Below, piece after piece: positions 1-5,330 of a stretch of 5,475 nt of DNA; position 1 is the first letter of the stretch, and the number at the start of each line of letters is the position of its first letter. The notes under the pieces are model-generated. The model made no database searches, was not told where the DNA came from, and worked only from the letters and a program-made list of their open reading frames with translations. The stretch is from an uncultured Mailhella sp. (lineage in GTDB: Bacteria > Desulfobacterota > Desulfovibrionia > Desulfovibrionales > Desulfovibrionaceae): contig CAJTMS010000078.1 in the NCBI GenBank assembly GCA_910577155.1, positions 1-5,475 of the forward strand, read 5' to 3'. Position numbers and translations under genes: made by a program.

Positions 1-14
1 AAAATTGTCTTGTA

Positions 15-80
15 TTGACAGAGACAAGGAATTAATACTAGCTTGAACAAATAGTGTTTATTTTTTGTATAAAAAATACT
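15..80 (+). promoter_or_regulatory. Candidate promoter region upstream of thrC
   Basis: A perfect TTGACA lies at 15-20, but the best -10-like hexamer after it (TACTAG, 36-41) is poor and only 15 bases away. An alternative pair is TTGAAC at 43-48 with TATAAA at 68-73, spaced 19 bases. An imperfect AT-rich dyad (about 53-80, outer arms AGT and ACT) covers the second -10. The window begins only 105 bases before the gene, so a promoter or operon partner further upstream cannot be excluded. Confidence 0.3.
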
Positions 81-105
81 ATCAAATTATTTTTTGGGAG
101 TAACT

Positions 106-1536
106 ATGTCTTCTTTTCCTGCTGTCCGTCATGAAATGGAATATATTTGTACAAAATGCAATGCTCATCACAGCATTGACGAGCTTTTGTACACCTGCCC
201 AAACTGCGGGGGGGTGCTTTTATTAAACGATAAAGAATTTGAGGAGCATAAAAAGATTTCCGGCAAAAAGTGGCAGGAAATTTTTGATGAGCGCCGTGCT
301 ACCAACTGTCAGGCTTTGAAAGGGATTTTCCGCTATTATGAATTTATGGCTCCTGTTTTGGAAGAAGAAGATATTATTTATCTTGGCGACGGGCACAGTC
401 CCGTTATCACAGCTTCCAAGGCACTGCGGGAAAAGCTCGGCATTGATTTTGCCTTCAAGCATGAAGGGCAAAATCCCTCTGCTTCTTTTAAAGACAGGGG
501 TATGGCAGGGGCTTTCAGCTATTTAAAAGCCATGGTGCGCAAACACGGCTGGAGCAATATTTTGACTATTTGTGCCTCCACAGGGGATACTTCCGCCGCC
601 GCCGCCCTCTACGGTGCCTATGTGGGTGAGCCTATCAAAACCGTAGTGCTTTTGCCTGAGGGGAAAGTGACTCCGCAGCAGCTGTCTCAGCCTCTTGGAA
701 GCGGAGCAACGGTTCTGCAAATCCCCGGTGTTTTTGATGACTGTATGAAAGTTGTGGAATACCTTGCCTCTCATTACCGCGTTGCTTTGCTCAATTCCAA
801 AAACAGCTGGCGTATTTTGGGACAGGAATCCTATGCTTATGAAGTGGCACAAGAATACCGCTGGGATATGAGCAATAAAGCCCTTTTTGTGCCTGTCGGC
901 AATGCCGGCAACATAACGGCGATTATGTCCGGTTTTATCAAAATGAAAAAACTGGGTATTATTGAGGAACTTCCCCGTCTTTTTGGCGTACAGTCCCACC
1001 ATGCCGATCCTGTTTATCAGTATTACCACCAGACAAAGGAAGCCCGTGTCTATCATCCCGTGCAGGTAAAACCCAGTGTTGCGCAGGCAGCCATGATTGG
1101 CAATCCTGTTTCTTTCCCCCGTGTGCAGAAGCTTGCTGCGGAATATGAAGCTTTGGGCGGAGATTTCAATGTTATTCAGGTGACGGAGCAGGCTATTATG
1201 AATGCCATGATTATTGCAAATATGCATGGACATATTGCCTGTACACAGGGCGGGGAATGTCTTGCCGGCTTGGTGGAAGCAAAGGAGCAGGGTAAAATTA
1301 CCCATGAATTTGCTGTGCTGGACGCTACTGCCCATGCCCTTAAATTTGCAGGTTTTCAGGAAATGTATTTTGAAAATACCTTCCCGCCTGAATTCGGTGT
1401 TGTTCCTAAAGAATCTCTGCAGAACAGACCGCATACCATTATTGCTCGGGAAAGAAAAGATTTGCTGACCGATGAAGAATACATACGGGAAACCGCACAA
1501 AATATTGCCCGTTTCATGGACTTGGCAGAAAAATAA
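106..1536 (+). CDS. thrC: Threonine synthase (PLP-dependent)
   Basis: Predicted to convert O-phospho-L-homoserine and water to L-threonine and phosphate, the last step of threonine synthesis, in the cytoplasm. The protein is 476 residues. It opens with a zinc-ribbon-like knuckle, C15-x2-C18 and C31-x2-C34, followed by a fold-type II PLP enzyme body. The PLP lysine is K129 in SFKDRG. A serine/threonine-rich loop ASTGDTSAA (157-165) and the glycine loop GNAGN (265-269), typical for holding the cofactor phosphate, are both present. Length and motifs fit the zinc-ribbon threonine synthases of Deltaproteobacteria. I chose ATG 106 because GGGAG (96-100) sits five bases upstream. An in-frame TTG at 94 would add four residues but lies before that Shine-Dalgarno site. 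No other threonine-pathway gene adjoins it here, and ferredoxin follows after 125 bases. Other fold-type II enzymes such as threonine dehydratase are less likely given the N-terminal ribbon and the motif set. Confidence 0.93.
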   Translation: MSSFPAVRHEMEYICTKCNAHHSIDELLYTCPNCGGVLLLNDKEFEEHKKISGKKWQEIFDERRATNCQALKGIFRYYEFMAPVLEEEDIIYLGDGHSPVITASKALREKLGIDFAFKHEGQNPSASFKDRGMAGAFSYLKAMVRKHGWSNILTICASTGDTSAAAALYGAYVGEPIKTVVLLPEGKVTPQQLSQPLGSGATVLQIPGVFDDCMKVVEYLASHYRVALLNSKNSWRILGQESYAYEVAQEYRWDMSNKALFVPVGNAGNITAIMSGFIKMKKLGIIEELPRLFGVQSHHADPVYQYYHQTKEARVYHPVQVKPSVAQAAMIGNPVSFPRVQKLAAEYEALGGDFNVIQVTEQAIMNAMIIANMHGHIACTQGGECLAGLVEAKEQGKITHEFAVLDATAHALKFAGFQEMYFENTFPPEFGVVPKESLQNRPHTIIARERKDLLTDEEYIRETAQNIARFMDLAEK

Positions 1537-1569
1537 CAAAAAATTTTAAATATAATCTGACGATAATAC

Positions 1570-1598
1570 TTGACAGAGAACGATTTGCGAGCTATTGG
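1570..1598 (+). promoter_or_regulatory. Candidate promoter for the ferredoxin gene
   Basis: A perfect TTGACA (1570-1575) is followed after 17 bases by TATTGG (1593-1598), which matches only the first half of the -10 consensus. The location, 64 bases before the ferredoxin ATG and after the thrC stop, fits a separate ferredoxin promoter. The weak -10 means this is a candidate only. A TATAAT hexamer also occurs at 1551-1556, but without a matching -35. Confidence 0.4.
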
Positions 1599-1603
1599 AT
1601 TAA

Positions 1604-1627
1604 TTACCACTTGGTGGTAAACTTTTT
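1604..1627 (+). terminator. Perfect 7-bp hairpin followed by T run (thrC terminator or ferredoxin leader element)
   Basis: TTACCAC (1604-1610) and GTGGTAA (1614-1620) are exact reverse complements around the three-base loop TTG. ACTTTTT follows (1621-1627). As RNA this could end thrC transcripts. It also lies just after the expected start of a ferredoxin transcript, so it could instead be a 5' mRNA hairpin, an attenuator or a DNA operator. No other terminator-like structure is visible between thrC and ferredoxin. Confidence 0.45.
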
Positions 1628-1629
1628 AT

Positions 1630-1645
1630 GGTAGCAATGGCTGCC
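1630..1645 (+). other. Small hairpin in ferredoxin 5' leader
   Basis: GGTAGC (1630-1635) and GCTGCC (1640-1645) pair over a four-base AATG loop, with one G-U pair. The hairpin ends five bases before the GGAGG ribosome binding site (1651-1655). It may affect ribosome access or simply be a chance structure. Confidence 0.3.
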
Positions 1646-1661
1646 CCCTTGGAGGAATATT

Positions 1662-1850
1662 ATGGGTTACAGTGTTAGTGTTGATACTGATAAATGCGTA
1701 GGTTGCGGAGAATGTGTTGATATTTGCCCAGTAAGCATTTACGAAATGGTTGACGGCAAAAGCGAACCAAAAAATCCTGACGAATGCCTTGGCTGTGAAT
1801 CTTGCACGGGCGTTTGCGAACATGACGCTATTACTATTACAGAAGCATAA
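1662..1850 (+). CDS. 2x[4Fe-4S] ferredoxin
   Basis: A 62-residue cytoplasmic electron carrier. Two complete cluster-binding motifs are visible: C12-x2-C15-x2-C18-x3-C22-P, and C42-x2-C45-x2-C48-x3-C52 followed by Glu rather than Pro. As in bacterial-type ferredoxins, the last cysteine of each motif would complete the cluster started by the other motif. The protein is acidic, has no signal peptide and has no extra domain. Its start is well supported: GGAGG (1651-1655) lies six bases before the ATG. In sulfate reducers and relatives such proteins carry low-potential electrons between enzymes such as pyruvate:ferredoxin oxidoreductase, hydrogenases and reductases. The partner here cannot be determined from the neighbours. 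The gene appears monocistronic, with its own candidate promoter and a strong terminator 26 bases after the stop. A small 6-bp palindrome, GCATAA/TTATGC (1845-1860), overlaps the stop codon. Confidence 0.95.
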   Translation: MGYSVSVDTDKCVGCGECVDICPVSIYEMVDGKSEPKNPDECLGCESCTGVCEHDAITITEA

Positions 1851-1876
1851 TTTTTTATGCATCAATAATTCTTTTT

Positions 1877-1907
1877 GTGGCAAGGCAAACGCTTTGCCAC
1901 TTTTTTT
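1877..1907 (+). terminator. Rho-independent terminator after ferredoxin
   Basis: A 10-bp stem (1877-1886 with 1891-1900, one G-U pair) closes an AAAC loop and is followed directly by seven T residues (1901-1907). It is a classic intrinsic terminator and separates ferredoxin from the malic enzyme gene. Confidence 0.93.
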
Positions 1908-2029
1908 ATCAAGGAAAATTTTTTGTTTTAAAGAGATGTGCGGGCAAAAAAAATTTATACCCTTCAGGTAAATAAAATTTGTTTAGCAGCAAAAAGCGGT
2001 ATGAATACTTTTTTTTACAAAACAGAAGT

Positions 2030-2053
2030 CTTGTTTTTGTGAAATAAAACAAG
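2030..2053. promoter_or_regulatory. Inverted repeat upstream of the malic enzyme gene (candidate operator)
   Basis: CTTGTTTT (2030-2037) and AAAACAAG (2046-2053) form a perfect 8+8 dyad separated by eight bases. The segment TTGTGAAAT (2037-2045) resembles one half of the Rex/HcpR-type sites known in sulfate reducers, but the other half does not match well. It lies 112 bases before the malic enzyme start. No convincing -35/-10 pair is visible nearby; TTGTTT (1979-1984) with TATGAA (2000-2005) is the best weak candidate. Confidence 0.35.
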
Positions 2054-2110
2054 TGCCGGGGAGTATCGGCAGCCGCGTTCCATAAAAAAATACAAGAAGG
2101 GAGAACCTTC
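2054..2110 (+). other. Two short hairpins in the malic enzyme leader
   Basis: TGCCG (2054-2058) pairs with CGGCA (2067-2071) over eight bases. GAAGG (2096-2100) pairs with CCTTC (2106-2110) over GAGAA. Both are short 5-bp stems in an otherwise purine- and A-rich leader. I recognise no known riboswitch, and neither has a T run that would make it a terminator. Confidence 0.25.
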
Positions 2111-2164
2111 GCAAACAATAAAACGTACCATTAAAGAAAAAACAAAAAAGAAAGGAAAATTTCT

Positions 2165-3478
2165 ATGGCTCTCTATACTGATAAAGAAGCGCTTGCCTAT
2201 CACAGCTCACCGCGCAAAGGCAAGCTGGAGGTTATTCCCACTGTGCAGTGTGAAACCCAAAAAGATTTGTCTGTTGCCTATTCTCCGGGAGTTGCTGTTC
2301 CCTGCATGAAAATTTATGAAGATGAAACGGCTGTTGACGAATATACCGGACGAGCAAACCTTGTGGCGGTTGTTTCCAATGGTACGGCAGTGCTTGGACT
2401 GGGCAATATCGGGGCAAAGGCCGCAAAGCCTGTTATGGAAGGCAAGGGGCTTTTATTTAAAATGTTTGCCGATATTGATGTTTTTGACATTGAACTTGCT
2501 GAAAAAGACCCCAAAAAAATTTGCCGGATTGTCAAAGCGCTGGAACCGACCTTTGGGGGCATTAATTTAGAAGATATCAAGGCACCTGAATGTTTTTACA
2601 TTGAAGAACGGCTCAAAAAAGAAATGAATATCCCTGTGTTCCATGACGACCAGCACGGAACGGCGGTTATTTCCGGAGCAGGTTTAATCAATGCCTGTAC
2701 CTTGACCAAAAGGAAGATTTCCGCCTGCAAAATTGTTATTTCAGGAGCCGGGGCAGCAGCAATAGCCTGTGCCAATTTCTACGTTACCCTTGGCGTCAAA
2801 CGGAAAAATATTTTTATGTTTGACTCCAAAGGACTTATCCACCAAGGCAGAACAGATTTAAATAAATACAAAAAACGTTATGCCCAAAAAGAAGCCTGCA
2901 CCATGGCGGAAGCCATGCGCGGTGCCGATGTTTTTCTGGGGCTTTCCCGCAAAGGCGTGATTAATGGAGAAATGCTCAAAACCATGAACCCGCAGCCTCT
3001 TATTTTTGCCTGCGCTAACCCGGAACCGGAAATCACCTATGAAGAAGCAAAAAAAGCTGTGCCTGATTGTATCATTGGTACAGGCAGAAGTGATTATCCT
3101 AATCAAATCAATAATGTATCAGGTTTTCCTTTCCTTTTTAGGGGGGCACTGGACGTGGGAGCAACGGAAATTAACGAAGCCATGAAAATTGCTGCTGCCT
3201 ATGCCCTTGCTGATTTAGCCAAGGAAAAGCATATTCCTGAAGAAGTGAAAAAAGCCTATAAAGGCAAGGATTTTCGGTTTGGTTTTGATTATATTCTTCC
3301 CAAACCGCTTGATCCGCGTATTTTGGAATGGGAAACTCTTGCTGTGGCTAAGGCTGCCATGGATTCCGGGGTTGCAGCCCGTCCAATCAAAGATTTTGCA
3401 AAATACAAAAAGGAACTTGCAAAACGTGTGGAAAATGCCCATAAACGTATGCAGGCTGTCTATCCTTTTTATAAATAA
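2165..3478 (+). CDS. Malic enzyme (oxaloacetate-decarboxylating malate dehydrogenase)
   Basis: Predicted to decarboxylate L-malate oxidatively to pyruvate and CO2 with NAD(P)+, or to run in reverse as an anaplerotic step, in the cytoplasm. At 437 residues it is the compact bacterial form, and it lacks the C-terminal phosphotransacetylase-like domain of MaeB. Family features in order: catalytic Tyr39 in AYSPGV, the block GLGNIGAKAAKPVMEGK with catalytic Lys94, metal-ligand pair E136-D137, D162 in FHDDQHGTA, and the dinucleotide loop GAGAAA (194-199). Downstream come the CANPEPE (about 280-286) and GTGRSDYPNQ blocks that complete the active site. Asp220, at the end of the second Rossmann strand, is compatible with NAD+, but I do not assign cofactor preference firmly. 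ATG 2165 is preceded by AAAGGA (2151-2156), eight bases away. The gene stands alone, with a 257-base gap before it and a strong terminator after it. The family is clear; the symbol (maeA, maeB or sfcA style) is ambiguous. Confidence 0.93.
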   Translation: MALYTDKEALAYHSSPRKGKLEVIPTVQCETQKDLSVAYSPGVAVPCMKIYEDETAVDEYTGRANLVAVVSNGTAVLGLGNIGAKAAKPVMEGKGLLFKMFADIDVFDIELAEKDPKKICRIVKALEPTFGGINLEDIKAPECFYIEERLKKEMNIPVFHDDQHGTAVISGAGLINACTLTKRKISACKIVISGAGAAAIACANFYVTLGVKRKNIFMFDSKGLIHQGRTDLNKYKKRYAQKEACTMAEAMRGADVFLGLSRKGVINGEMLKTMNPQPLIFACANPEPEITYEEAKKAVPDCIIGTGRSDYPNQINNVSGFPFLFRGALDVGATEINEAMKIAAAYALADLAKEKHIPEEVKKAYKGKDFRFGFDYILPKPLDPRILEWETLAVAKAAMDSGVAARPIKDFAKYKKELAKRVENAHKRMQAVYPFYK

Positions 3479-3516
3479 TACTGTGCATTAAATTTTTTTC
3501 ATAAGTTTTGAACTTC

Positions 3517-3559
3517 TCAAGGAGAAAACGCTCGAAAATGTTTTCTCCTTGATCTTTTT
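3517..3559 (+). terminator. Strong Rho-independent terminator after malic enzyme
   Basis: TCAAGGAGAAAAC (3517-3529) and its exact reverse complement (3540-3552) form a perfect 13-bp stem with a ten-base loop. Five T residues follow (3555-3559). It lies 38 bases after the stop codon and isolates the malic enzyme gene from the MarR gene downstream. Confidence 0.92.
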
Positions 3560-3622
3560 CAACGTCTTTTCTGCACAAAACCGTTATGGACGAGGACTGC
3601 AGCGATTATGTCTTTATGCTTT

Positions 3623-3648
3623 TTGACAATTCCGATTTGCAGTATAAT
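3623..3648 (+). promoter_or_regulatory. Candidate upstream promoter of the MarR gene (short spacer)
   Basis: TTGACA (3623-3628) and TATAAT (3643-3648) both match consensus perfectly but are only 14 bases apart, below the usual 16-18. The TATAAT may instead work with the poorer TTTTTG at 3620-3625, which gives a 17-base spacer. A transcript from here would carry a leader of about 75 bases before the regulator's ATG. Confidence 0.45.
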
Positions 3649-3677
3649 TCGCAATAATTAAATAATGAATGGAAGAG

Positions 3678-3706
3678 TTGACAGGGATATTGTTATCCTA
3701 TATGTT
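3678..3706 (+). promoter_or_regulatory. Candidate proximal promoter of the MarR gene
   Basis: TTGACA (3678-3683) and TATGTT (3701-3706, four of six matches) are spaced an optimal 17 bases. The -10 overlaps the palindromic operator at 3701-3721, the arrangement expected for an autorepressed promoter. A 5+5 dyad, GGATA/TATCC (3685-3698), lies in the spacer. The expected start, near 3713, would leave a short leader containing the GAGG ribosome binding site. Confidence 0.5.
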
Positions 3707-3721
3707 GTATATGCAACAAAT
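3701..3721. promoter_or_regulatory. Palindromic operator O1, upstream of the MarR gene
   Basis: The core TGTTGTATATGCAACA (3703-3718) is a 16-base palindrome with one mismatched pair (3708/3713). The 21-base site agrees at 16 of 21 positions with the one at 4183-4203, and both share the same dyad centre. It overlaps the -10 of the proximal promoter and ends just before the Shine-Dalgarno. Size and symmetry fit MarR-family operators, so autoregulation by the adjacent gene is inferred. Confidence 0.6.
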
Positions 3722-3727
3722 GAGGAA
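3722..3727 (+). promoter_or_regulatory. Ribosome binding site that sets the MarR start
   Basis: GAGGAA (3722-3727), with GAGG ending five bases before ATG 3731, supports that start. The in-frame ATG at 3665 has only A/T-rich sequence before it. Starting there would also place the operator and the -10 inside the coding region. Confidence 0.7.
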
Positions 3728-3730
3728 GAT

Positions 3731-4153
3731 ATGGGAAAACGGATTGATAATACGTCGTGTCATTGTCTGAAAATGCGGCGCAGTGCAGAAAATGTTATCC
3801 ATTTTTATGATGCGGTGCTTATGCCCTGCGGGCTGACAGCTCGGCAGTATTCTTTGCTGTATGCTGTGCATCATAACAGCGGCTGCAATGTACGGGAATT
3901 GTCCGAGGCAGCTTTGCTTGACCGTTCCACTCTTGCCAGAAGCTTAAAACCACTCTTGCAGGCTGAATATATTGAAGATAAAAAAAGTGCCGGGGCAAGG
4001 GACAGTGTGCTTGTACTCAGCCTCAAAGGGGAGCGGGTTTATTTCCAGGCTCGGCAATTATGGAATACAGCCCAAAAACAATTTGAAGCAAAAATCGGCA
4101 AAGAAAATGTCCAAGCTTTGGAAAATTTGCTTTTGCTTTTGCAAAATTTATAG
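3731..4153 (+). CDS. MarR-family winged-helix regulator with N-terminal Cys-x-Cys
   Basis: A 140-residue cytoplasmic DNA-binding protein, normal length for MarR dimers. The N-terminal helix carries C10-H-C12-x3-R16, and the stretch FYDAVLMPCGLTARQYSLL (25-43) is typical of the MarR dimerisation and first DNA-binding region. The helix-turn-helix lies at about 53-82 (VRELSEAALLDRSTLARSLKPL), the wing at about 83-98 (with R90 and D91), and leucine-rich helices close the dimer interface (about 100-140). Cysteines are C10, C12, C33 and C52. It precedes a flavin oxidoreductase gene by 62 bases, and matching palindromes stand before both genes, so it probably represses itself and that enzyme. Cysteine-based sensing of oxidants or electrophiles is plausible, as in other redox-responsive MarR proteins, but is inferred. 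An in-frame ATG 22 codons upstream is rejected for lack of a ribosome binding site. The family call is firm; the ligand is unknown. Confidence 0.88.
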   Translation: MGKRIDNTSCHCLKMRRSAENVIHFYDAVLMPCGLTARQYSLLYAVHHNSGCNVRELSEAALLDRSTLARSLKPLLQAEYIEDKKSAGARDSVLVLSLKGERVYFQARQLWNTAQKQFEAKIGKENVQALENLLLLLQNL

Positions 4154-4182
4154 GAATGGAACTGATAATATTTTTTAATTAT

Positions 4183-4203
4183 TTTGATGTATATACAATA
4201 AAA
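4183..4203. promoter_or_regulatory. Palindromic operator O2, upstream of the flavin oxidoreductase gene
   Basis: The core TGTATATACA (4188-4197) is a perfect 10-base palindrome. With the O1 site it shares TGTATAT, CAA and AAA at identical spacing, 16 of 21 positions overall. A -10-like TACAAT (4194-4199) lies inside it; the region 17 bases upstream is only a T run, so any promoter is weak or activator-dependent. The site abuts the Shine-Dalgarno, so a bound protein would block transcription initiation here or act as a roadblock to read-through from the MarR gene. Confidence 0.55.
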
Positions 4204-4208
4204 AGGAG
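4203..4208 (+). promoter_or_regulatory. Ribosome binding site that sets the flavin oxidoreductase start
   Basis: AAGGAG (4203-4208), seven bases before ATG 4216, fixes the start. The in-frame ATG at 4156 would add 20 residues and would require coding through operator O2 and this site. The Old Yellow Enzyme homology pattern also begins shortly after the 4216 start. Confidence 0.8.
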
Positions 4209-4215
4209 AAGTAAA

Positions 4216-5328
4216 ATGCAAAACAGCATGTACAGTTCATTTCAGATTGGAAAACTCACCATTCCCAATCGCCTTGCGGCAAGTGCCATGTTTGAAAACG
4301 GGGCGGAAAACGGACGTATTTCACCCAAAATCGTTGAACACTATGAGACTCTTGCCAAAGGCGGGGCAGGGCTCATTATTACGGGCATGCAGGGGGTGCG
4401 TGCAAAAGCTTGCAATGCTCCCGTTATGGTGCATACAGAATATGAAACCTATGTGCAGGACATGCAGAAGCTTGCGGCAATTGTGCATAAAGAGGGGGCA
4501 AAACTTTTTGTGCAGCTGCAGCACTGCGGAGCAAAAACAGGCAAAGCAGAAGGCTATGACAGATTTTCTGTATCAGACGTGCAAATGGGCGATGACTGCC
4601 TGTATCATGAAGCCACAAAGGAAGAACTGCAAAAGCTTGTGACCGATTATGCCCGTTCTGCCGTGCGTTGCCGGCAAGCAGGCGCAGACGGGGTTCAAAT
4701 CCATGCTGCCCATGGTTTTTTATTAAATTCTTTTCTTTCTCCGTCAACCAACAAACGTACAGACGAGTACGGCGGGAAAATTGAAAACAGGGCACGCTTT
4801 GTTTTTGAAATTTATGGTGCAATGCGTGAAGCGGCAGGTAAAGATTTTGCAATCGGCATAAAATTTCCCTTCAGTGATTTGAAAGAAAATTCCATACTGC
4901 CGGAAGAAAGCCTTTATGTCTGCAGGGAATTGGAAAAGCGAGGTCTTGATTTTATTGAAGTTTCCGCGGGTATGGTCTTGGACGGTTCTTCAGCTTCTTT
5001 TTCTCCTGTTATTCGTGAAAATACAGAGGCTACCTTTTTGCCTTTTGCGTCACTGACTGCGGCTGAAGTAAGCATACCCGTGATAAGTGTTTGCGGATAC
5101 CGCAGTCCTGCAATGGTGGAAAAGGCTCTTGCGGAAACAAAAATTGCCGCTGTCTCTTTTGGGCGTCCGCTGGTGCGCGAACCGGATCTGCCTTTGCGCT
5201 GGAAAAAAGATACAAGCCCTGCAGCATGCATATCCTGTAATGGCTGCTGCAAATCGTTTGCTGACGGCATTATTACCTGCCATGCGGAAAAAGCAGAGCA
5301 AAACAAAAAAGAGCGGGAAAAGAAATGA
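4216..5328 (+). CDS. Old Yellow Enzyme family NADH:flavin oxidoreductase with C-terminal Cys cluster
   Basis: A 370-residue cytoplasmic FMN-dependent TIM-barrel enzyme. The family reduces activated C=C bonds of enones, enoates, nitro compounds or quinones using NAD(P)H. Visible features: IPNRL (16-20), GGAGLIITG (49-57), VQLQHCG with FMN-contacting Q100 (99-105), the substrate-anchoring pair H163/H166 in HAAH, and FLSPSTNKRTDEYGG (173-187). Lys216 stands where many members have an FMN-binding Arg, and the phosphate-binding G316-R317 is present. The usual proton-donor Tyr after HAAHG is Phe168. The tail carries C338-x2-C341-x2-C344-C345-x9-C355, resembling the [4Fe-4S] motif of 2,4-dienoyl-CoA reductase relatives. 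However, the protein ends soon afterwards in a lysine/glutamate-rich tail and lacks their FAD/NAD domains. Position and the shared operator suggest control by the upstream MarR protein. The family is certain; substrate and cluster are not. Confidence 0.92.
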   Translation: MQNSMYSSFQIGKLTIPNRLAASAMFENGAENGRISPKIVEHYETLAKGGAGLIITGMQGVRAKACNAPVMVHTEYETYVQDMQKLAAIVHKEGAKLFVQLQHCGAKTGKAEGYDRFSVSDVQMGDDCLYHEATKEELQKLVTDYARSAVRCRQAGADGVQIHAAHGFLLNSFLSPSTNKRTDEYGGKIENRARFVFEIYGAMREAAGKDFAIGIKFPFSDLKENSILPEESLYVCRELEKRGLDFIEVSAGMVLDGSSASFSPVIRENTEATFLPFASLTAAEVSIPVISVCGYRSPAMVEKALAETKIAAVSFGRPLVREPDLPLRWKKDTSPAACISCNGCCKSFADGIITCHAEKAEQNKKEREKK

Positions 5329-5330
5329 GG

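Noticed and set aside
208..214. Run of seven G residues early in thrC (possible phase-variable tract)
   Set aside because: Seven bases is short for slippage switching. The run encodes Gly-Gly just after the zinc-ribbon cysteines, and the frame is intact. Phase variation of threonine synthase has no obvious rationale.
523..1539. Long open frame of 338 codons on the minus strand across thrC
   Set aside because: It lies wholly opposite a well-motivated thrC, its translation shows no recognisable motif and is rich in Phe, His and Cys, and no convincing upstream signal was found. It is best explained as a by-product of thrC codon usage.
1628..1678. Sixteen-codon open frame overlapping the ferredoxin start (possible leader peptide)
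   Set aside because: It lacks a properly spaced Shine-Dalgarno site, covers the ferredoxin ribosome binding site and has no run of regulatory codons. It is probably chance.
1908..2164. Possible small gene or riboswitch in the gap before the malic enzyme gene
   Set aside because: Open frames here are low-complexity (Phe, Lys) and lack ribosome binding sites. No known riboswitch pattern was recognised beyond two 5-bp hairpins and one dyad.
3665..3730. N-terminal extension of the MarR protein from ATG 3665
   Set aside because: There is no ribosome binding site before 3665. The stretch contains the proximal promoter and operator, and the MarR fold starts naturally from ATG 3731, which has GAGG upstream.
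4156..4215. N-terminal extension of the flavin oxidoreductase from ATG 4156
   Set aside because: The stretch is AT-rich non-coding DNA containing operator O2 and the AAGGAG site for ATG 4216. Its translation is unlike the family N-terminus.
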